Positions 43,858 through 53,046 are shown, counted from the first letter of the stretch. The stretch: DNA of 64,000 nucleotides from Bacillus glycinifermentans (GCF_001042475.2 NZ_LECW02000001.1:372001-436000), one strand, 5' to 3'. Notes: generated from the sequence alone by a model not told the origin. Numbers and translations are program-made.

Positions 43858-44865
43858 ATGGATTTCAGGGAAGTGATCGAGCAGCGCTACCGTCAGCTGC
43901 TTAGCCGTTATATATCTGAATTAACCGAGACGTCCCTTTATCAAGGACAGAAATTCAGCAGAAAAACGATCGAGCATCAAGTGCCGCCGGAAGAGATTAT
44001 CAGCATACACCGAAAAGTTCTGTCTGAACTATACCCGGACCTTCCGGATGATGTATTCCATTCGCTCGATTTCTTAATTGAAGTAATGATTGGATACGGC
44101 TTGGCCTATCAAGAGCATCAGACACTGCGGGGCATTCAGCAGGAAATCAAATCGGAAATCGAAATTGCCGCCAATGTGCAGCAGACGCTCCTTGAAACTA
44201 CGATACCGAAAGACGAAGCGCTTGATATCGGGGCGATCAGCGTTCCGGCGAAGCAAATGAGCGGCGATTATTATCATTTCGTCAGGGACAAGGAATCCAT
44301 CAATATCGCGATTGCGGATGTGATCGGTAAAGGGATACCGGCCGCATTATGCATGTCGATGATCAAGTATGCGATGGACTCTTTGCCGGATTCGGGAACA
44401 AACCCTTCACAAGTCCTGAAAAACCTGAACCGGGTTGTCGAACAAAACGTGGATCCGAGCATGTTTATTACGATGTTTTACGGAAACTACCACTTGAAAA
44501 AACATTTGTTTACGTTCGCATCGGCCGGTCATGAGCCGGGTTTTTATTATAGCGGCAAAGAAGGCAAATTCCACGATCTAAAAGGAAAAGGGCTCGTTCT
44601 CGGCATTTCATCGGATTATGAATATGAACAATACGAGCAAAAGCTGGACATCGGGGATATGATTATTCTGTTTTCTGATGGAGTGACAGAATGCAGAACA
44701 GATGCCGGATTTTTGGAACGGTCAGACCTCCAAAACCTCATCTCCGTACATATGGGAGAGCCCGCACAGCAAATGGCTGAAAATATTTACGAAAGCCTGC
44801 TAAAGCTGCAGGACTTTCAGCTCCATGACGATTTCACCTTCATTGTTTTAAAAAGAAAGGTTTAG
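43858..44865 (+). CDS. rsbU: PP2C-type phosphatase RsbU
   Basis: A 335-residue protein. Residues 1-84 form the four-helix domain that binds RsbT. Residues about 120-335 are a PPM/SpoIIE-type phosphatase with metal ligands in MSGDYYHF, IADVIGKGIPAAL and LFSDGVTE. It dephosphorylates RsbV-P to release SigB. It is the last gene before the internal SigB promoter. Confidence 0.94.
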   Translation: MDFREVIEQRYRQLLSRYISELTETSLYQGQKFSRKTIEHQVPPEEIISIHRKVLSELYPDLPDDVFHSLDFLIEVMIGYGLAYQEHQTLRGIQQEIKSEIEIAANVQQTLLETTIPKDEALDIGAISVPAKQMSGDYYHFVRDKESINIAIADVIGKGIPAALCMSMIKYAMDSLPDSGTNPSQVLKNLNRVVEQNVDPSMFITMFYGNYHLKKHLFTFASAGHEPGFYYSGKEGKFHDLKGKGLVLGISSDYEYEQYEQKLDIGDMIILFSDGVTECRTDAGFLERSDLQNLISVHMGEPAQQMAENIYESLLKLQDFQLHDDFTFIVLKRKV

Positions 44866-44885
44866 CCCCTTTCTTTGCAGGGTAA
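44860..44885 (+). promoter_or_regulatory. Internal SigB promoter of rsbV-rsbW-sigB-rsbX
   Basis: GTTTAG (44860-44865) and GGGTAA (44880-44885) are 14 bp apart. The position directly after rsbU matches the autoregulatory SigB promoter of B. subtilis. Confidence 0.85.
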
Positions 44886-44923
44886 TAAAGCAATAGCGAT
44901 TAATGAGAACCAGAGGTGATATT

Positions 44924-45250
44924 GTGAATTTGGCAGTCGATACGAAAAAAAATGACCGTATGACAGAGGTAAAAGTAGCTGGAGAAATAGACGTACACTC
45001 CGCCCCTGAACTGCGCGAACAGCTGATGCCGCTCGCTGAAGAGGGAAGGGATCTCAAAGTGTGCCTGCAGGATGTTTCGTATATGGACAGCACGGGACTG
45101 GGTGTATTTGTAGCGGTATATAAAACGGTAAACAAAACGGGAGGCTCTTTATTGCTTGAAAATCTGTCCGACCGTTTGATCCGTCTGTTCGACATTACAG
45201 GCTTAAAGGACATTATCGATATTTCTGGAAAGTCAGAGGGTGGATTATAA
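44924..45250 (+). CDS. rsbV: Anti-anti-sigma factor RsbV
   Basis: A 108-residue STAS protein with the regulatory serine in YMDSTGLG at position 56, as in B. subtilis, when translation begins at GTG 44924 after AGAGGTG. Unphosphorylated RsbV captures the anti-sigma factor RsbW. Its stop overlaps the rsbW start. Confidence 0.94.
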   Translation: MNLAVDTKKNDRMTEVKVAGEIDVHSAPELREQLMPLAEEGRDLKVCLQDVSYMDSTGLGVFVAVYKTVNKTGGSLLLENLSDRLIRLFDITGLKDIIDISGKSEGGL

Positions 45251-45732
45251 TGCAGAGAGCAGCTGATTACATTGAAATGAAGTCACCTGCCAAACCGGAA
45301 TATGTGGGAATCATCCGTTTAACCCTGTCGGGAATCGCAAGCAAGATGGGGTATTCATATGATGATATTGAAGATTTGAAAATCGCCGTCAGCGAAGCCT
45401 GCACGAACGCCGTCCAGCATGCCTATAAAGCGGATAAAACCGGAGAGGTATCCGTCAGGTTCGGCGTGTTTAGTGACCGCCTCGAAATCGTGGTCGCAGA
45501 TCAGGGCGACAGTTTTGACATACAGGATAAACAGAAGGGGCTCGGGCCGTATTCCCCGGAGCACACAGTAGATCAATTGTCAGAAGGAGGGCTCGGCTTA
45601 TATTTAATGGAGACGCTGATGGATGAAGTGAATGTGCAGATTGACTCAGGCGTGACTGTATCAATGACAAAGTTCTTAAACAGGGAGCGAGTTGATGATG
45701 GCACAACCGTCCAAAACTACGAAACTAACTAA
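45250..45732 (+). CDS. rsbW: Anti-sigma factor and RsbV kinase RsbW
   Basis: A 160-residue GHKL-type kinase with the N-box IAVSEACTNAVQHAY (about 44-58), the G1 box DQGDSFD and the G2 box GGLGLYLM. It binds SigB and phosphorylates RsbV. Its 3' end overlaps sigB by about 35 bp, coupling the two. Confidence 0.94.
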   Translation: MQRAADYIEMKSPAKPEYVGIIRLTLSGIASKMGYSYDDIEDLKIAVSEACTNAVQHAYKADKTGEVSVRFGVFSDRLEIVVADQGDSFDIQDKQKGLGPYSPEHTVDQLSEGGLGLYLMETLMDEVNVQIDSGVTVSMTKFLNRERVDDGTTVQNYETN

Positions 45733-46489
45733 AGATGAAGTGGACCGTCTGATTAAAGATTATCAGGACAGCGGGGATGAAAAAGCCCAGCTTGCCCTTG
45801 TCGAGTCATACAGCAGCCTGGTCGAAACGCTGGCCAAAAAATATTCGAAAGGCAAAAGCTTTCATGAAGATCTCTGCCAGGTCGGAATGCTCGGGCTGCT
45901 CGGAGCCATCAAACGCTATGATCCCGATGTGGGAAAATCGTTTGAAGCCTTCGCCATTCCGACCATTATCGGGGAAATCAAGCGGTTTCTCCGCGATAAA
46001 ACGTGGAGCGTTCATGTGCCGAGAAGGATCAAGGAATTGGGGCCGAGGATCAAAATGGCCGTCGATCAATTAACAGCGGAAAACCAGCGTTCTCCGAGAG
46101 TCGACGAGATCGCTTCCTTTCTTGACGTGTCAGAAGAGGAAGTGCTGGAAACGATGGAAATGGGCAAAAGCTATCAGGCGCTGTCCGTAGACCACAGCAT
46201 TGAAGCGGATGCAGACGGCAGCACGGTGACGATCCTCGATATTGTCGGCTCCAAGGAAGAAGGCTATGAGAAGGTGAACCAGAAGCTGACGCTCGAAAGC
46301 GTCCTGCACGTCCTGTCAGACCGCGAAAAACAGATCATTGAGCTGACATACATCCAAAACAAAAGCCAAAAAGAAACCGGTGACATTTTGGGAATATCGC
46401 AGATGCACGTATCAAGACTGCAGCGGAAAGCCGTCAAACGGCTGAGGGAAGCCTTGGCGGAAGATCCGTATATGGAGATCAGGCAATGA
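45698..46489 (+). CDS. sigB: General stress sigma factor SigB
   Basis: A 263-residue group 3 sigma factor. Region 2 (about 35-105) contains the FEAFAIPTIIGEIKRFLRDK block. Region 3 (about 115-180) and region 4 (about 210-260) contain the helix-turn-helix SQKETGDILGISQMHVSRLQ. I chose the ATG at 45698 (MAQPSKTTKL). It directs transcription of the general stress regulon, several members of which (ydaP, ydaS, ydaT, gsiB) lie in this window. Confidence 0.96.
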   Translation: MAQPSKTTKLTKDEVDRLIKDYQDSGDEKAQLALVESYSSLVETLAKKYSKGKSFHEDLCQVGMLGLLGAIKRYDPDVGKSFEAFAIPTIIGEIKRFLRDKTWSVHVPRRIKELGPRIKMAVDQLTAENQRSPRVDEIASFLDVSEEEVLETMEMGKSYQALSVDHSIEADADGSTVTILDIVGSKEEGYEKVNQKLTLESVLHVLSDREKQIIELTYIQNKSQKETGDILGISQMHVSRLQRKAVKRLREALAEDPYMEIRQ

Positions 46490-47085
46490 TCTGGACCGAA
46501 TCGAATGAACATATTCAAGCGCTCGTCTATCAGCTGCCGAAAGAAGGAAAATCGGTTTGCGGAGACAGCTTTTATTTCAATGCGACGGACGGCGGAATGA
46601 TATGCGCATTGGCCGACGGACTCGGCAGCGGCCAAATGGCTCACGAATCCTCTTCAGCGATCAGCGATATTGTCAAAGCGTACAGCGATGAAGACGTTGC
46701 AAGCTTGATGGAACGCTGCAATCAGGCGCTCAAGCAAAAGCGGGGGGCGACCGTCTCGATTTTAAAAGCAGATTTTAAAACGAGAACCATCGTCTACAGC
46801 TCTGTCGGCAATATCCGCTTTATTTTGTACGCTCCTTCAGACAAATATATTTACCCTCTTCCCGTCACGGGGTACTTATCAGGAAAACCGCAAACATATA
46901 AAACATACACATATCCGTATGAAAAAGGTTCACGGTTTATCATTCATTCAGACGGACTTTCCGTTCCGTCTCTGCGCACCTATCTGAAAAACCACTTCAC
47001 GCCCGAAGACATCTCAAATCAGATTGAGGCGTATACAAAACTCGGAAATGACGATTTAACCTATATCATCGGACAGCTTTTCTAG
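46486..47085 (+). CDS. rsbX: PP2C-type phosphatase RsbX
   Basis: A 199-residue phosphatase of the PPM family with metal ligands in GDSFYF, ALADGLGSGQMA and IHSDGLS. It dephosphorylates RsbR and RsbS to reset the stressosome. Its ATG overlaps the sigB stop (ATGA). It is the last gene of the operon, closed by a terminator. Confidence 0.93.
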   Translation: MIWTESNEHIQALVYQLPKEGKSVCGDSFYFNATDGGMICALADGLGSGQMAHESSSAISDIVKAYSDEDVASLMERCNQALKQKRGATVSILKADFKTRTIVYSSVGNIRFILYAPSDKYIYPLPVTGYLSGKPQTYKTYTYPYEKGSRFIIHSDGLSVPSLRTYLKNHFTPEDISNQIEAYTKLGNDDLTYIIGQLF

Positions 47086-47105
47086 CTGAAAAGCTGTCCG
47101 TTTGG
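47071..47105 (+). terminator. Terminator of the sigB operon
   Basis: GGACAGCTTTTC / GAAAAGCTGTCC, overlapping the rsbX stop codon. The T tract is short. Confidence 0.7.
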
Positions 47106-47166
47106 TATAGGTGTTTTTTAAAATCTTTTGGTACACTAAGAAGACAATACTCTTATGGAGGCTACA

Positions 47167-49329
47167 ATGGATACTTTAGCGTTAATCATCAAACAAGTCG
47201 CAAAAGAGACCGGGCTCGCGTCCAAATACGTCAGCAATGTCATTCAATTATTGGAGGACGGCAACACCGTTCCTTTTATCGCGAGATACCGAAAGGAACA
47301 AACGGGTTCCATGGATGAAGTGCAAATTCAAACGATTTCTGAGCGCTGGGGATATATTCAGCATCTGAATCAGCGGAAGGAAGAAGTGATCCGGCTGATC
47401 GGCGAACAGGACAAGCTGACGGATGAATTGAAGCTCAAAATCGAAAAAGCGGATAAGCTGCAAGAGATCGAAGACTTATACCGCCCTTATAAACAAAAAA
47501 GAAAAACGAAGGCAACCGTCGCAAAAAGCAAAGGGCTTGAACCGCTCGCTGATTTCATCATCTCTCTTCCAGAGAACAAAGACATTTCGGCAGAAGCAGA
47601 GCGATACATAAACGAGGAAAAAGAGGTGTTCAGTGCGGAAGAAGCGCTTGAAGGAGCGAAAAACATTCTCGCCGAACGCATCTCCGACGAACCGGAATTC
47701 AGAAGATGGATCCGCCAGGAGACCTTTAAAAAAGGAACTTTGAAATCAGAAGTCAAAGATGCTGAAGCGGACGAAAAGAAAATTTACGAAATGTACTACG
47801 AATATGAAGAGCCGATCCAGAAAATCGTTCCCCATCGCGTGCTCGCCGTCAACCGAGGCGAAAAAGAGGGGATATTAAAGGCAGCGATCGAACCGCCGGC
47901 CGACCGCATTCAAGCCTATTTGGAAAAACAAATCCTCAAACAGAAGCAAACGACGGCGAAAGACGTGATAAAGGATGCGATCGAAGACGGATACAAGCGT
48001 CTGATCCAGCCGTCGATCGAAAGGGACATCAGAAAAGAGCTGACAGAGAAAGCGGAGGATCAGGCGATTCACATTTTTGCCGAGAATCTTCGCAAGCTGC
48101 TGCTTCAGCCGCCGATGAAAGGCAAGCTCGTCCTCGGCGTCGATCCGGCATTCCGTACGGGATGCAAGCTGGCGGTCGTTGATGAGACGGGGAAGGTTCT
48201 GAAAATCGACGTCATTTATCCGCATCCCCCGGTCAATAAGAAGGCGGCAGCCGCCGAAAAAGTGAAAAGCATCATCGAAGCATTCGGCGTTGAAGTCATC
48301 GCCATCGGAAACGGCACCGCTTCACGGGAAACGGAGCAGTTTATCGCCGATCTTTTGAAGGATATCGACAGACAGGTATATTATCTGATCGTCAACGAAG
48401 CCGGGGCAAGCGTATATTCCGCCTCAGAACTGGCGAGAGAGGAATTTCCGGATCTGCAGGTTGAAGAACGCAGCGCCGTTTCAATCGCGCGCAGGCTTCA
48501 AAACCCGCTGGCCGAGCTTGTCAAAATCGATCCGAAATCGGTCGGCGTCGGCCAGTATCAGCACGATGTCAGCCAGAAAAAATTAAACGACTCCCTCAGT
48601 TTTGTTGTCGAAACCGTCGTCAATCAGGTCGGCGTCAACGTCAACACGGCGTCTGCGGCGCTTTTGCAATATGTAGCGGGACTGACCAAATCGGTCGCAG
48701 GCAATATCGTCAAAAAACGGGAGGAAATCGGAAAATTCACAAGCCGGAAAGAATTAAAAGACATCCCGCGGCTCGGCGCGAAAACGTATGAGCAGTGCAT
48801 CGGCTTTTTAAGGGTGCCTGACGGCAATGAACCGCTCGACCGCACCGGCATCCATCCGGAAAGCTACAAAGAAACGAGAGAGCTTTTGAAAAAGCTGAAC
48901 TTGTCAACTGACCAGATCGGGTCTGCCGGGCTCCAGGCCAAACTAAAAGAACTGAATATATCCCAAACCGCCGAAGAGTTAGCGATCGGCGACATCACGC
49001 TGAAAGACATCTGCGACCAGCTGACAAGGCCTGAGCGCGATCCGAGGGATGAAGTGCCAAAGCCCCTCCTGAAAACCGACGTGCTTAAGCTGGAGGATTT
49101 AAAAGAAGGCATGGAGCTCCAGGGAACGGTTCGCAATGTCGTGGACTTCGGCGCCTTTGTCGACATCGGCGTCAAACAAGACGGGCTCGTGCACATTTCA
49201 AAGCTCAGCAACTCTTTCGTCAAGCATCCCCTTGACGTCGTATCGGTCGGAGACATCGTTACGGTTTGGGTGGAGCATGCAGATGCGGCAAAAGGAAGGG
49301 TGTCTTTATCAATGGTAAAAGAAAAATAG
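47167..49329 (+). CDS. tex: Tex-family RNA-binding transcription accessory protein (YdcI)
   Basis: A 720-residue Tex/Spt6-type protein. The N-terminal Tex helical domain has NTVPFIARYRKEQTGSMDE (about 31-49). The YqgF-like RNase H fold includes LGVDPAFRTGCKLAVVDE (about 323-340). HhH repeats follow (about 490-560) with NVNTASAALLQYVAGL. The C-terminal S1 domain has LQGTVRNVVDFGAFVDIGV. I chose the ATG at 47167; the ATG at 47155 overlaps the GGAGG site. It binds RNA and modulates transcription; the exact role is unclear. Length equals B. subtilis YdcI. Confidence 0.94.
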   Translation: MDTLALIIKQVAKETGLASKYVSNVIQLLEDGNTVPFIARYRKEQTGSMDEVQIQTISERWGYIQHLNQRKEEVIRLIGEQDKLTDELKLKIEKADKLQEIEDLYRPYKQKRKTKATVAKSKGLEPLADFIISLPENKDISAEAERYINEEKEVFSAEEALEGAKNILAERISDEPEFRRWIRQETFKKGTLKSEVKDAEADEKKIYEMYYEYEEPIQKIVPHRVLAVNRGEKEGILKAAIEPPADRIQAYLEKQILKQKQTTAKDVIKDAIEDGYKRLIQPSIERDIRKELTEKAEDQAIHIFAENLRKLLLQPPMKGKLVLGVDPAFRTGCKLAVVDETGKVLKIDVIYPHPPVNKKAAAAEKVKSIIEAFGVEVIAIGNGTASRETEQFIADLLKDIDRQVYYLIVNEAGASVYSASELAREEFPDLQVEERSAVSIARRLQNPLAELVKIDPKSVGVGQYQHDVSQKKLNDSLSFVVETVVNQVGVNVNTASAALLQYVAGLTKSVAGNIVKKREEIGKFTSRKELKDIPRLGAKTYEQCIGFLRVPDGNEPLDRTGIHPESYKETRELLKKLNLSTDQIGSAGLQAKLKELNISQTAEELAIGDITLKDICDQLTRPERDPRDEVPKPLLKTDVLKLEDLKEGMELQGTVRNVVDFGAFVDIGVKQDGLVHISKLSNSFVKHPLDVVSVGDIVTVWVEHADAAKGRVSLSMVKEK

Positions 49330-49356
49330 CACTGCTTCTTTAGCAGTGTTTTTTTC
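49329..49356. terminator. Terminator shared by tex and cmpA
   Basis: CACTGCT / AGCAGTG with a T run on the plus strand; the hairpin overlaps the cmpA stop codon. Confidence 0.7.
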
Positions 49357-49450
49357 TGTAAAAATACCAGCATTGATTCAGCAATTTAATCTGATAATGG
49401 TCTTTTTCATAAAAGGCTTTTTGCATCTGGTTTTTGAGCCAATTCGGCAT
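49340..49450 (-). CDS. cmpA: Cortex morphogenetic protein CmpA
   Basis: A 36-residue peptide, MPNWLKNQMQKAFYEKDHY continuing to a QCWYFYRKKHC end. It is an almost exact counterpart of the B. subtilis sporulation peptide CmpA. In B. subtilis it helps ClpXP remove defective SpoIVA and so checks coat-cortex assembly. The ATG at 49448-49450 has GGAGGGA at 6 bp. It is convergent with tex, in the same place as in B. subtilis between ydcI and ydcK. Confidence 0.9.
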   Translation of the reverse strand: MPNWLKNQMQKAFYEKDHYQIKLLNQCWYFYRKKHC

Positions 49451-49543
49451 TGACAATCCCTCCTAAAGGCTCTGATGATATTAGCTTATGCGGGCGGGAT
49501 TTTGTCCTGTTCGATGTTTTTAAAAATGAGGTGAAGACAAAAA

Positions 49544-50002
49544 GTGGACGATCATCAAGTACAGCAGCTGACCGAACAGATTTCCATGACGTATTTTAAA
49601 AAGCCGTTCCGGCACCGGGCCTACTTCAACAGCCGTCTGAAAACGACCGGAGGCAGATATTTGCTCAACTCCCACGATATCGAGCTGAACAAAAAATATT
49701 TAACGGAGCACGGCCAAAAAGAGCTTGAAGGCATCATCAAGCACGAGCTGTGCCATTACCACCTTCACCTTGAAGGAAAAGGATACAGGCACCGCGACAA
49801 AGATTTCAGAGCGCTCTTAAAGGAAGTCGGCGCCCCGAGATTTTGCACGCCGCTGAGCGCGAAAAAACAAACGAGAAACGTGCGCACATACATGTGCACA
49901 TCGTGCGGCCAAACCTTTTTAAGAAAGCGCGCCATGGACACAAACCGATACGTTTGCGGCAAATGCGGAGGAAAAATAAAAGAAATGATAAAAAAGGGTT
50001 GA
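49544..50002 (+). CDS. ydcK: SprT-like zinc metalloprotein YdcK
   Basis: A 152-residue SprT-family protein. The zinc-protease-like motif is KHELCHYHLH (about 66-75). A C-terminal zinc ribbon carries CTSCGQ (about 119-124) and CGKCGGK (about 138-144). The start is GTG, as in related genes. Relatives include the SPRTN DNA-protein crosslink protease, but the activity of bacterial SprT is not established. It is the last gene before the tRNA cluster. Confidence 0.9.
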   Translation: MDDHQVQQLTEQISMTYFKKPFRHRAYFNSRLKTTGGRYLLNSHDIELNKKYLTEHGQKELEGIIKHELCHYHLHLEGKGYRHRDKDFRALLKEVGAPRFCTPLSAKKQTRNVRTYMCTSCGQTFLRKRAMDTNRYVCGKCGGKIKEMIKKG

Positions 50003-50071
50003 CTGATCAGGCTTGTATATGATAAATTATAAAAGCCGTCGCAAGACAGGCAGTAAAACAAAATGTTTTTC

Positions 50072-50100
50072 TTGACACAATTTGTCGTCATATTTATAAT
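50072..50100 (+). promoter_or_regulatory. Promoter of the trnS tRNA operon
   Basis: A perfect TTGACA (50072-50077) and TATAAT (50095-50100) with 17-bp spacing, 17 bp before tRNA-Asn. Confidence 0.88.
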
Positions 50101-50117
50101 AAAATGAGTCTGGTCAT

Positions 50118-50192
50118 TCCACAGTAGCTCAGTGGTAGAGCTATCGGCTGTTAACCGATCGGTCGCAGGTTCGAATCCTGCCTGTGGAGCCA
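50118..50192 (+). tRNA. trnS-Asn: tRNA-Asn (GTT)
   Basis: Acceptor TCCACAG/CTGTGGA, T-loop GGTTCGAATCC, anticodon GTT, encoded CCA. Confidence 0.96.
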
Positions 50193-50195
50193 TAC

Positions 50196-50286
50196 GGAGA
50201 AGTACTCAAGTGGCTGAAGAGGCGCCCCTGCTAAGGGTGTAGGTCGCGTAAGCGGCGCGAGGGTTCAAATCCCTCCTTCTCCGCCA
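50196..50286 (+). tRNA. trnS-Ser: tRNA-Ser (GCT)
   Basis: Acceptor GGAGAAG/CTTCTCC, a long variable arm, anticodon GCT, encoded CCA. Confidence 0.96.
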
Positions 50287-50315
50287 TTGAAGAATATGAC
50301 GCTGAATACACATAT

Positions 50316-50387
50316 GGCCCGTTGGTCAAGCGGTTAAGACACCGCCCTTTCACGGCGGTAACACGGGTTCGAATCCCGTACGGGTCA
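50316..50387 (+). tRNA. trnS-Glu: tRNA-Glu (TTC)
   Basis: Acceptor GGCCCGT/ACGGGTC, anticodon TTC. CCA is not encoded. Confidence 0.95.
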
Positions 50388-50401
50388 TTTCTCATATCTG
50401 T

Positions 50402-50476
50402 TGGGCTATAGCCAAGCGGTAAGGCAACGGACTTTGACTCCGTCATTCGTTGGTTCGAATCCAGCTAGCCCAGCCA
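50402..50476 (+). tRNA. trnS-Gln: tRNA-Gln (TTG)
   Basis: Acceptor TGGGCTA/TAGCCCA, anticodon TTG, encoded CCA. Confidence 0.95.
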
Positions 50477-50481
50477 TATAT

Positions 50482-50557
50482 GAGCCATTAGCTCAGTTGG
50501 TAGAGCATCTGACTTTTAATCAGAGGGTCGAAGGTTCGAGTCCTTCATGGCTCACCA
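50482..50557 (+). tRNA. trnS-Lys: tRNA-Lys (TTT)
   Basis: Acceptor GAGCCAT/ATGGCTC, anticodon TTT, encoded CCA. Confidence 0.95.
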
Positions 50558-50567
50558 TGTCACATAA

Positions 50568-50650
50568 GCGGGTGTGGCGGAATTGGCAGACGCGCTAGAC
50601 TTAGGATCTAGTGTCTTTACGGCGTGGGGGTTCGAGTCCCTTCACCCGCA
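50568..50650 (+). tRNA. trnS-Leu1: tRNA-Leu (TAG)
   Basis: Acceptor GCGGGTG/CACCCGC, long variable arm, anticodon TAG. No encoded CCA. Confidence 0.95.
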
Positions 50651-50667
50651 CTTTACAACTTCATCAT

Positions 50668-50751
<84 letters not shown>

Positions 50752-50757
50752 TCAATG

Positions 50758-50791
50758 ATACCAAGGGTTTTGACGCCCTTGGTATTTTTTT
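50758..50791. terminator. Terminator between the tRNA cluster and int
   Basis: ATACCAAGGG / CCCTTGGTAT with a seven-T run. It ends the tRNA operon and lies about 45 bp beyond the int stop. Confidence 0.85.
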
Positions 50792-50836
50792 GTGTTTATT
50801 TTCAAATGATTTACTGCCCACAAACTGCCCACTTAC

Positions 50837-51943
50837 CTAAAGTAAGTCATCTAATTTATCAGCCATTTCCTTTTGCTTGTTTGGATATAGGTGTCCATAA
50901 ACATCAATTGTTGTTTTTACAGAACCATGTCCTAAACGCTCTTTAATTGTTATGTAATCTTCTCCTTGGTGTATTAATAGTGCAACGTGTGAATGTCTAA
51001 AATCATGTAAACGTATAGGGGTAAGATCGCTATCCTTGCAAAAGTATTTAATCTTCCGACTGAAAATATCTTTTCTTGAAGGTGTATCTTTATATTGAAA
51101 GATATAGGTGTCATGTGAATGTCTAATACCTAATTCATTAAACAACTCTTCTTGTGCTTCTTTCCAGCTTTCTAGTAGCTTAAGCAATTTTTTATTGATG
51201 CTAACTCGCCGAATCGAATTTTTGGTTTTTGGAGTAGTAACAACAAATTGACCATCAAGCCAGGTGCACGATTTATGCACATCTATTTCTAATAAGATTT
51301 TGTCAATATCTTTCCATTGCAGGGCGAGCATTTCACCACATCTTAGTCCAGTTAAAAAAGCAACAGTATAAAATGTTTTAAACAATAATTGATCTTGAGG
51401 AATTAAACTAATAAATTTTTTGAATTCTTCTGGTCTCCAAAACTTCATTTTCTTTCTTGTTAAAGGTAATCGTTTAACGTTATCACACGGATTTCTTTTT
51501 AAGATTTCTTCATGTACAGCTGTATCAAAAATTTTGCTTAGACTAGTCATTATATTATTAACCGATTTATTGCTTAGACCTGTTTCCATTAAATGTTTTC
51601 TGAAATCAGTTATTTCTCTATGTGTGATTTTTTGTATATCAGATTTCAAAAAGTAATCAGATATATGTTTGTTTATAATGTATTTCTGATTCTGATAATA
51701 GTTTGGTTTACTATCTATTTCACAATTTGCTAAATAAATTGAAATTAGAGTCGGAAAGCTTACTGATCTGGACTTTCTTGCTCTTTCTTCTTGAAATTCT
51801 CTTCTTAATTTTGCTTCTAATTCTAAAGCCTCTTTTCTGGTTGATGCTACTGGTCTCGTCCTAATTCTTTCTCCAGTAATCGGGTCAAATCCAAAACTAA
51901 CGTCAACTTGATATTGACCATTTTCAAGTTTTTTTACAGACAT
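50837..51943 (-). CDS. int: ICEBs1-type tyrosine recombinase (integrase)
   Basis: A 368-residue phage-type integrase. An N-terminal arm-binding domain begins MSVKKLENGQYQVDVSFG, then comes a SAM-like core-binding domain (about 65-150). The catalytic domain has the arginine in GLRCGEM, HDFRHSH with His/Arg, and the tyrosine in TTIDVYGHLYP. It integrates the element at, and excises it from, the tRNA-Leu site. It corresponds to ydcL. It lies in a leftward group with immA and immR. Confidence 0.95.
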   Translation of the reverse strand: MSVKKLENGQYQVDVSFGFDPITGERIRTRPVASTRKEALELEAKLRREFQEERARKSRSVSFPTLISIYLANCEIDSKPNYYQNQKYIINKHISDYFLKSDIQKITHREITDFRKHLMETGLSNKSVNNIMTSLSKIFDTAVHEEILKRNPCDNVKRLPLTRKKMKFWRPEEFKKFISLIPQDQLLFKTFYTVAFLTGLRCGEMLALQWKDIDKILLEIDVHKSCTWLDGQFVVTTPKTKNSIRRVSINKKLLKLLESWKEAQEELFNELGIRHSHDTYIFQYKDTPSRKDIFSRKIKYFCKDSDLTPIRLHDFRHSHVALLIHQGEDYITIKERLGHGSVKTTIDVYGHLYPNKQKEMADKLDDLL

Positions 51944-51955
51944 TTTATTTCTCCT

Positions 51956-52465
51956 TTAACCAAAAGCGCTTATTTCGTGTGAATAGATTCTGTTACTAAA
52001 TGAGCCAATTTGAGAAAGTTTATAATCAGTAACAAATGATGGTACGTTGAAGTATGCTGCTATTTGTTCTTTGCTAAAACCCTGTATATATGGAAGGGCT
52101 TCATTAAGCATTTTATCTGTCAGTATTAATTCTGATGCAAATAGGCTTGCTTGATGCTCAAGTTTCTCTTTTAGAACTTTAGAGCAATTCACAACTTTAA
52201 AAGTGTTCAATCTTTTATGGAGAAAGTAATGCCCTAATTCATGGGCAATTACAAATTGTTGATGTTGGAGGTTCTCGTTGATATGAATTAAATATTGATC
52301 TGTGGCTTTGTCATGTTGTAGTAAACCGTTTGCTTGTCCAAGATCATTTTTGAGTATATAAATTTTTTGGATGTCACAAATTTCATAGACATTATTTGTA
52401 CCATGTGTCTTAATTACTGATTGGACTTTATGTTTAATTCCTTTGCTTGTATAAATTGTTATCAC
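51956..52465 (-). CDS. immA: Anti-repressor metalloprotease ImmA
   Basis: A 169-residue protein of the ImmA/IrrE family with the zinc-protease motif AHELGHYFLH (about 74-83). In ICEBs1 it cleaves the repressor ImmR after DNA damage (RecA) or RapI signalling, switching on excision and transfer. Its start overlaps the immR stop. Confidence 0.94.
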   Translation of the reverse strand: MITIYTSKGIKHKVQSVIKTHGTNNVYEICDIQKIYILKNDLGQANGLLQHDKATDQYLIHINENLQHQQFVIAHELGHYFLHKRLNTFKVVNCSKVLKEKLEHQASLFASELILTDKMLNEALPYIQGFSKEQIAAYFNVPSFVTDYKLSQIGSFSNRIYSHEISAFG

Positions 52466-52845
52466 TCTTTCTTCTTTAATTCGTCAATGAATTTAATTCC
52501 GTTTTTTAATGCTTTTTTGACAAGGCGTGCAGTTTCCTCATCAAATTCACCATCATTCATAAAAAGGAGTGTATCTTCATCCTTTAATTCCTGTATGGCT
52601 TCATTAATTGTTTTATTGAGTAAATCAGTTTCGTTTTTCTTGCTTACTTCATCCTTTCCTAATAAATAGTCTGTAGATACGTTATATAAGTTGCTCAATT
52701 TTAAGAGTGTGTCTGTATCAGGATCTCTGTAATCTCTTTCGTAATTAGACAAGTTATTGTTACCGATGTTAAGTTTCTCTGCGGCTTCTTTCTGAGTGTA
52801 TCCAGCTTTTTGTCGAGCTTCTTTTAATCGTTTGCCTAGGCTCAT
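52462..52845 (-). CDS. immR: ICE immunity repressor ImmR
   Basis: A 127-residue repressor with an N-terminal XRE-type helix-turn-helix (GYTQKEAAEKLNIGNNNLSN, about 15-34) and a C-terminal part that carries the ImmA cleavage region. It represses the xis promoter, activates its own operon and gives immunity to a second element. The ATG at 52843-52845 gives the usual MSLGKRLKEA start. It looks essentially identical to the B. subtilis ICEBs1 protein as I recall it. Confidence 0.94.
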   Translation of the reverse strand: MSLGKRLKEARQKAGYTQKEAAEKLNIGNNNLSNYERDYRDPDTDTLLKLSNLYNVSTDYLLGKDEVSKKNETDLLNKTINEAIQELKDEDTLLFMNDGEFDEETARLVKKALKNGIKFIDELKKKE

Positions 52846-52858
52846 TTTTATCATCCAT

Positions 52859-52873
52859 TTCACAAAGAGTTGA
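52859..52873. promoter_or_regulatory. ImmR operator copy 1
   Basis: TTCACAAAGAGTTGA next to the immR start; identical to the copy at 53084-53098. Confidence 0.6.
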
Positions 52874-53046
52874 TTTTTATAAAAATAATAACAACATTTT
52901 TTGGAGAATTCATTAATTTCACCTATAAGTTAAATAAATGATTCAAAATTCTCCTTTTAGGAGTTTTTATTTCTTCTTTATGGAGAGTTTAATTATCAAT
53001 ATTTCCATATATGTTCAAAAAAATACACTTTAAGGTGAATTTTGTG

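Noticed and set aside
45470..45706. Minus-strand frames across the sigB operon
   Set aside because: Antisense shadows of strongly supported, codon-biased genes.
50231..50598. Open frames across the tRNA cluster
   Set aside because: They are translations of tRNA genes.
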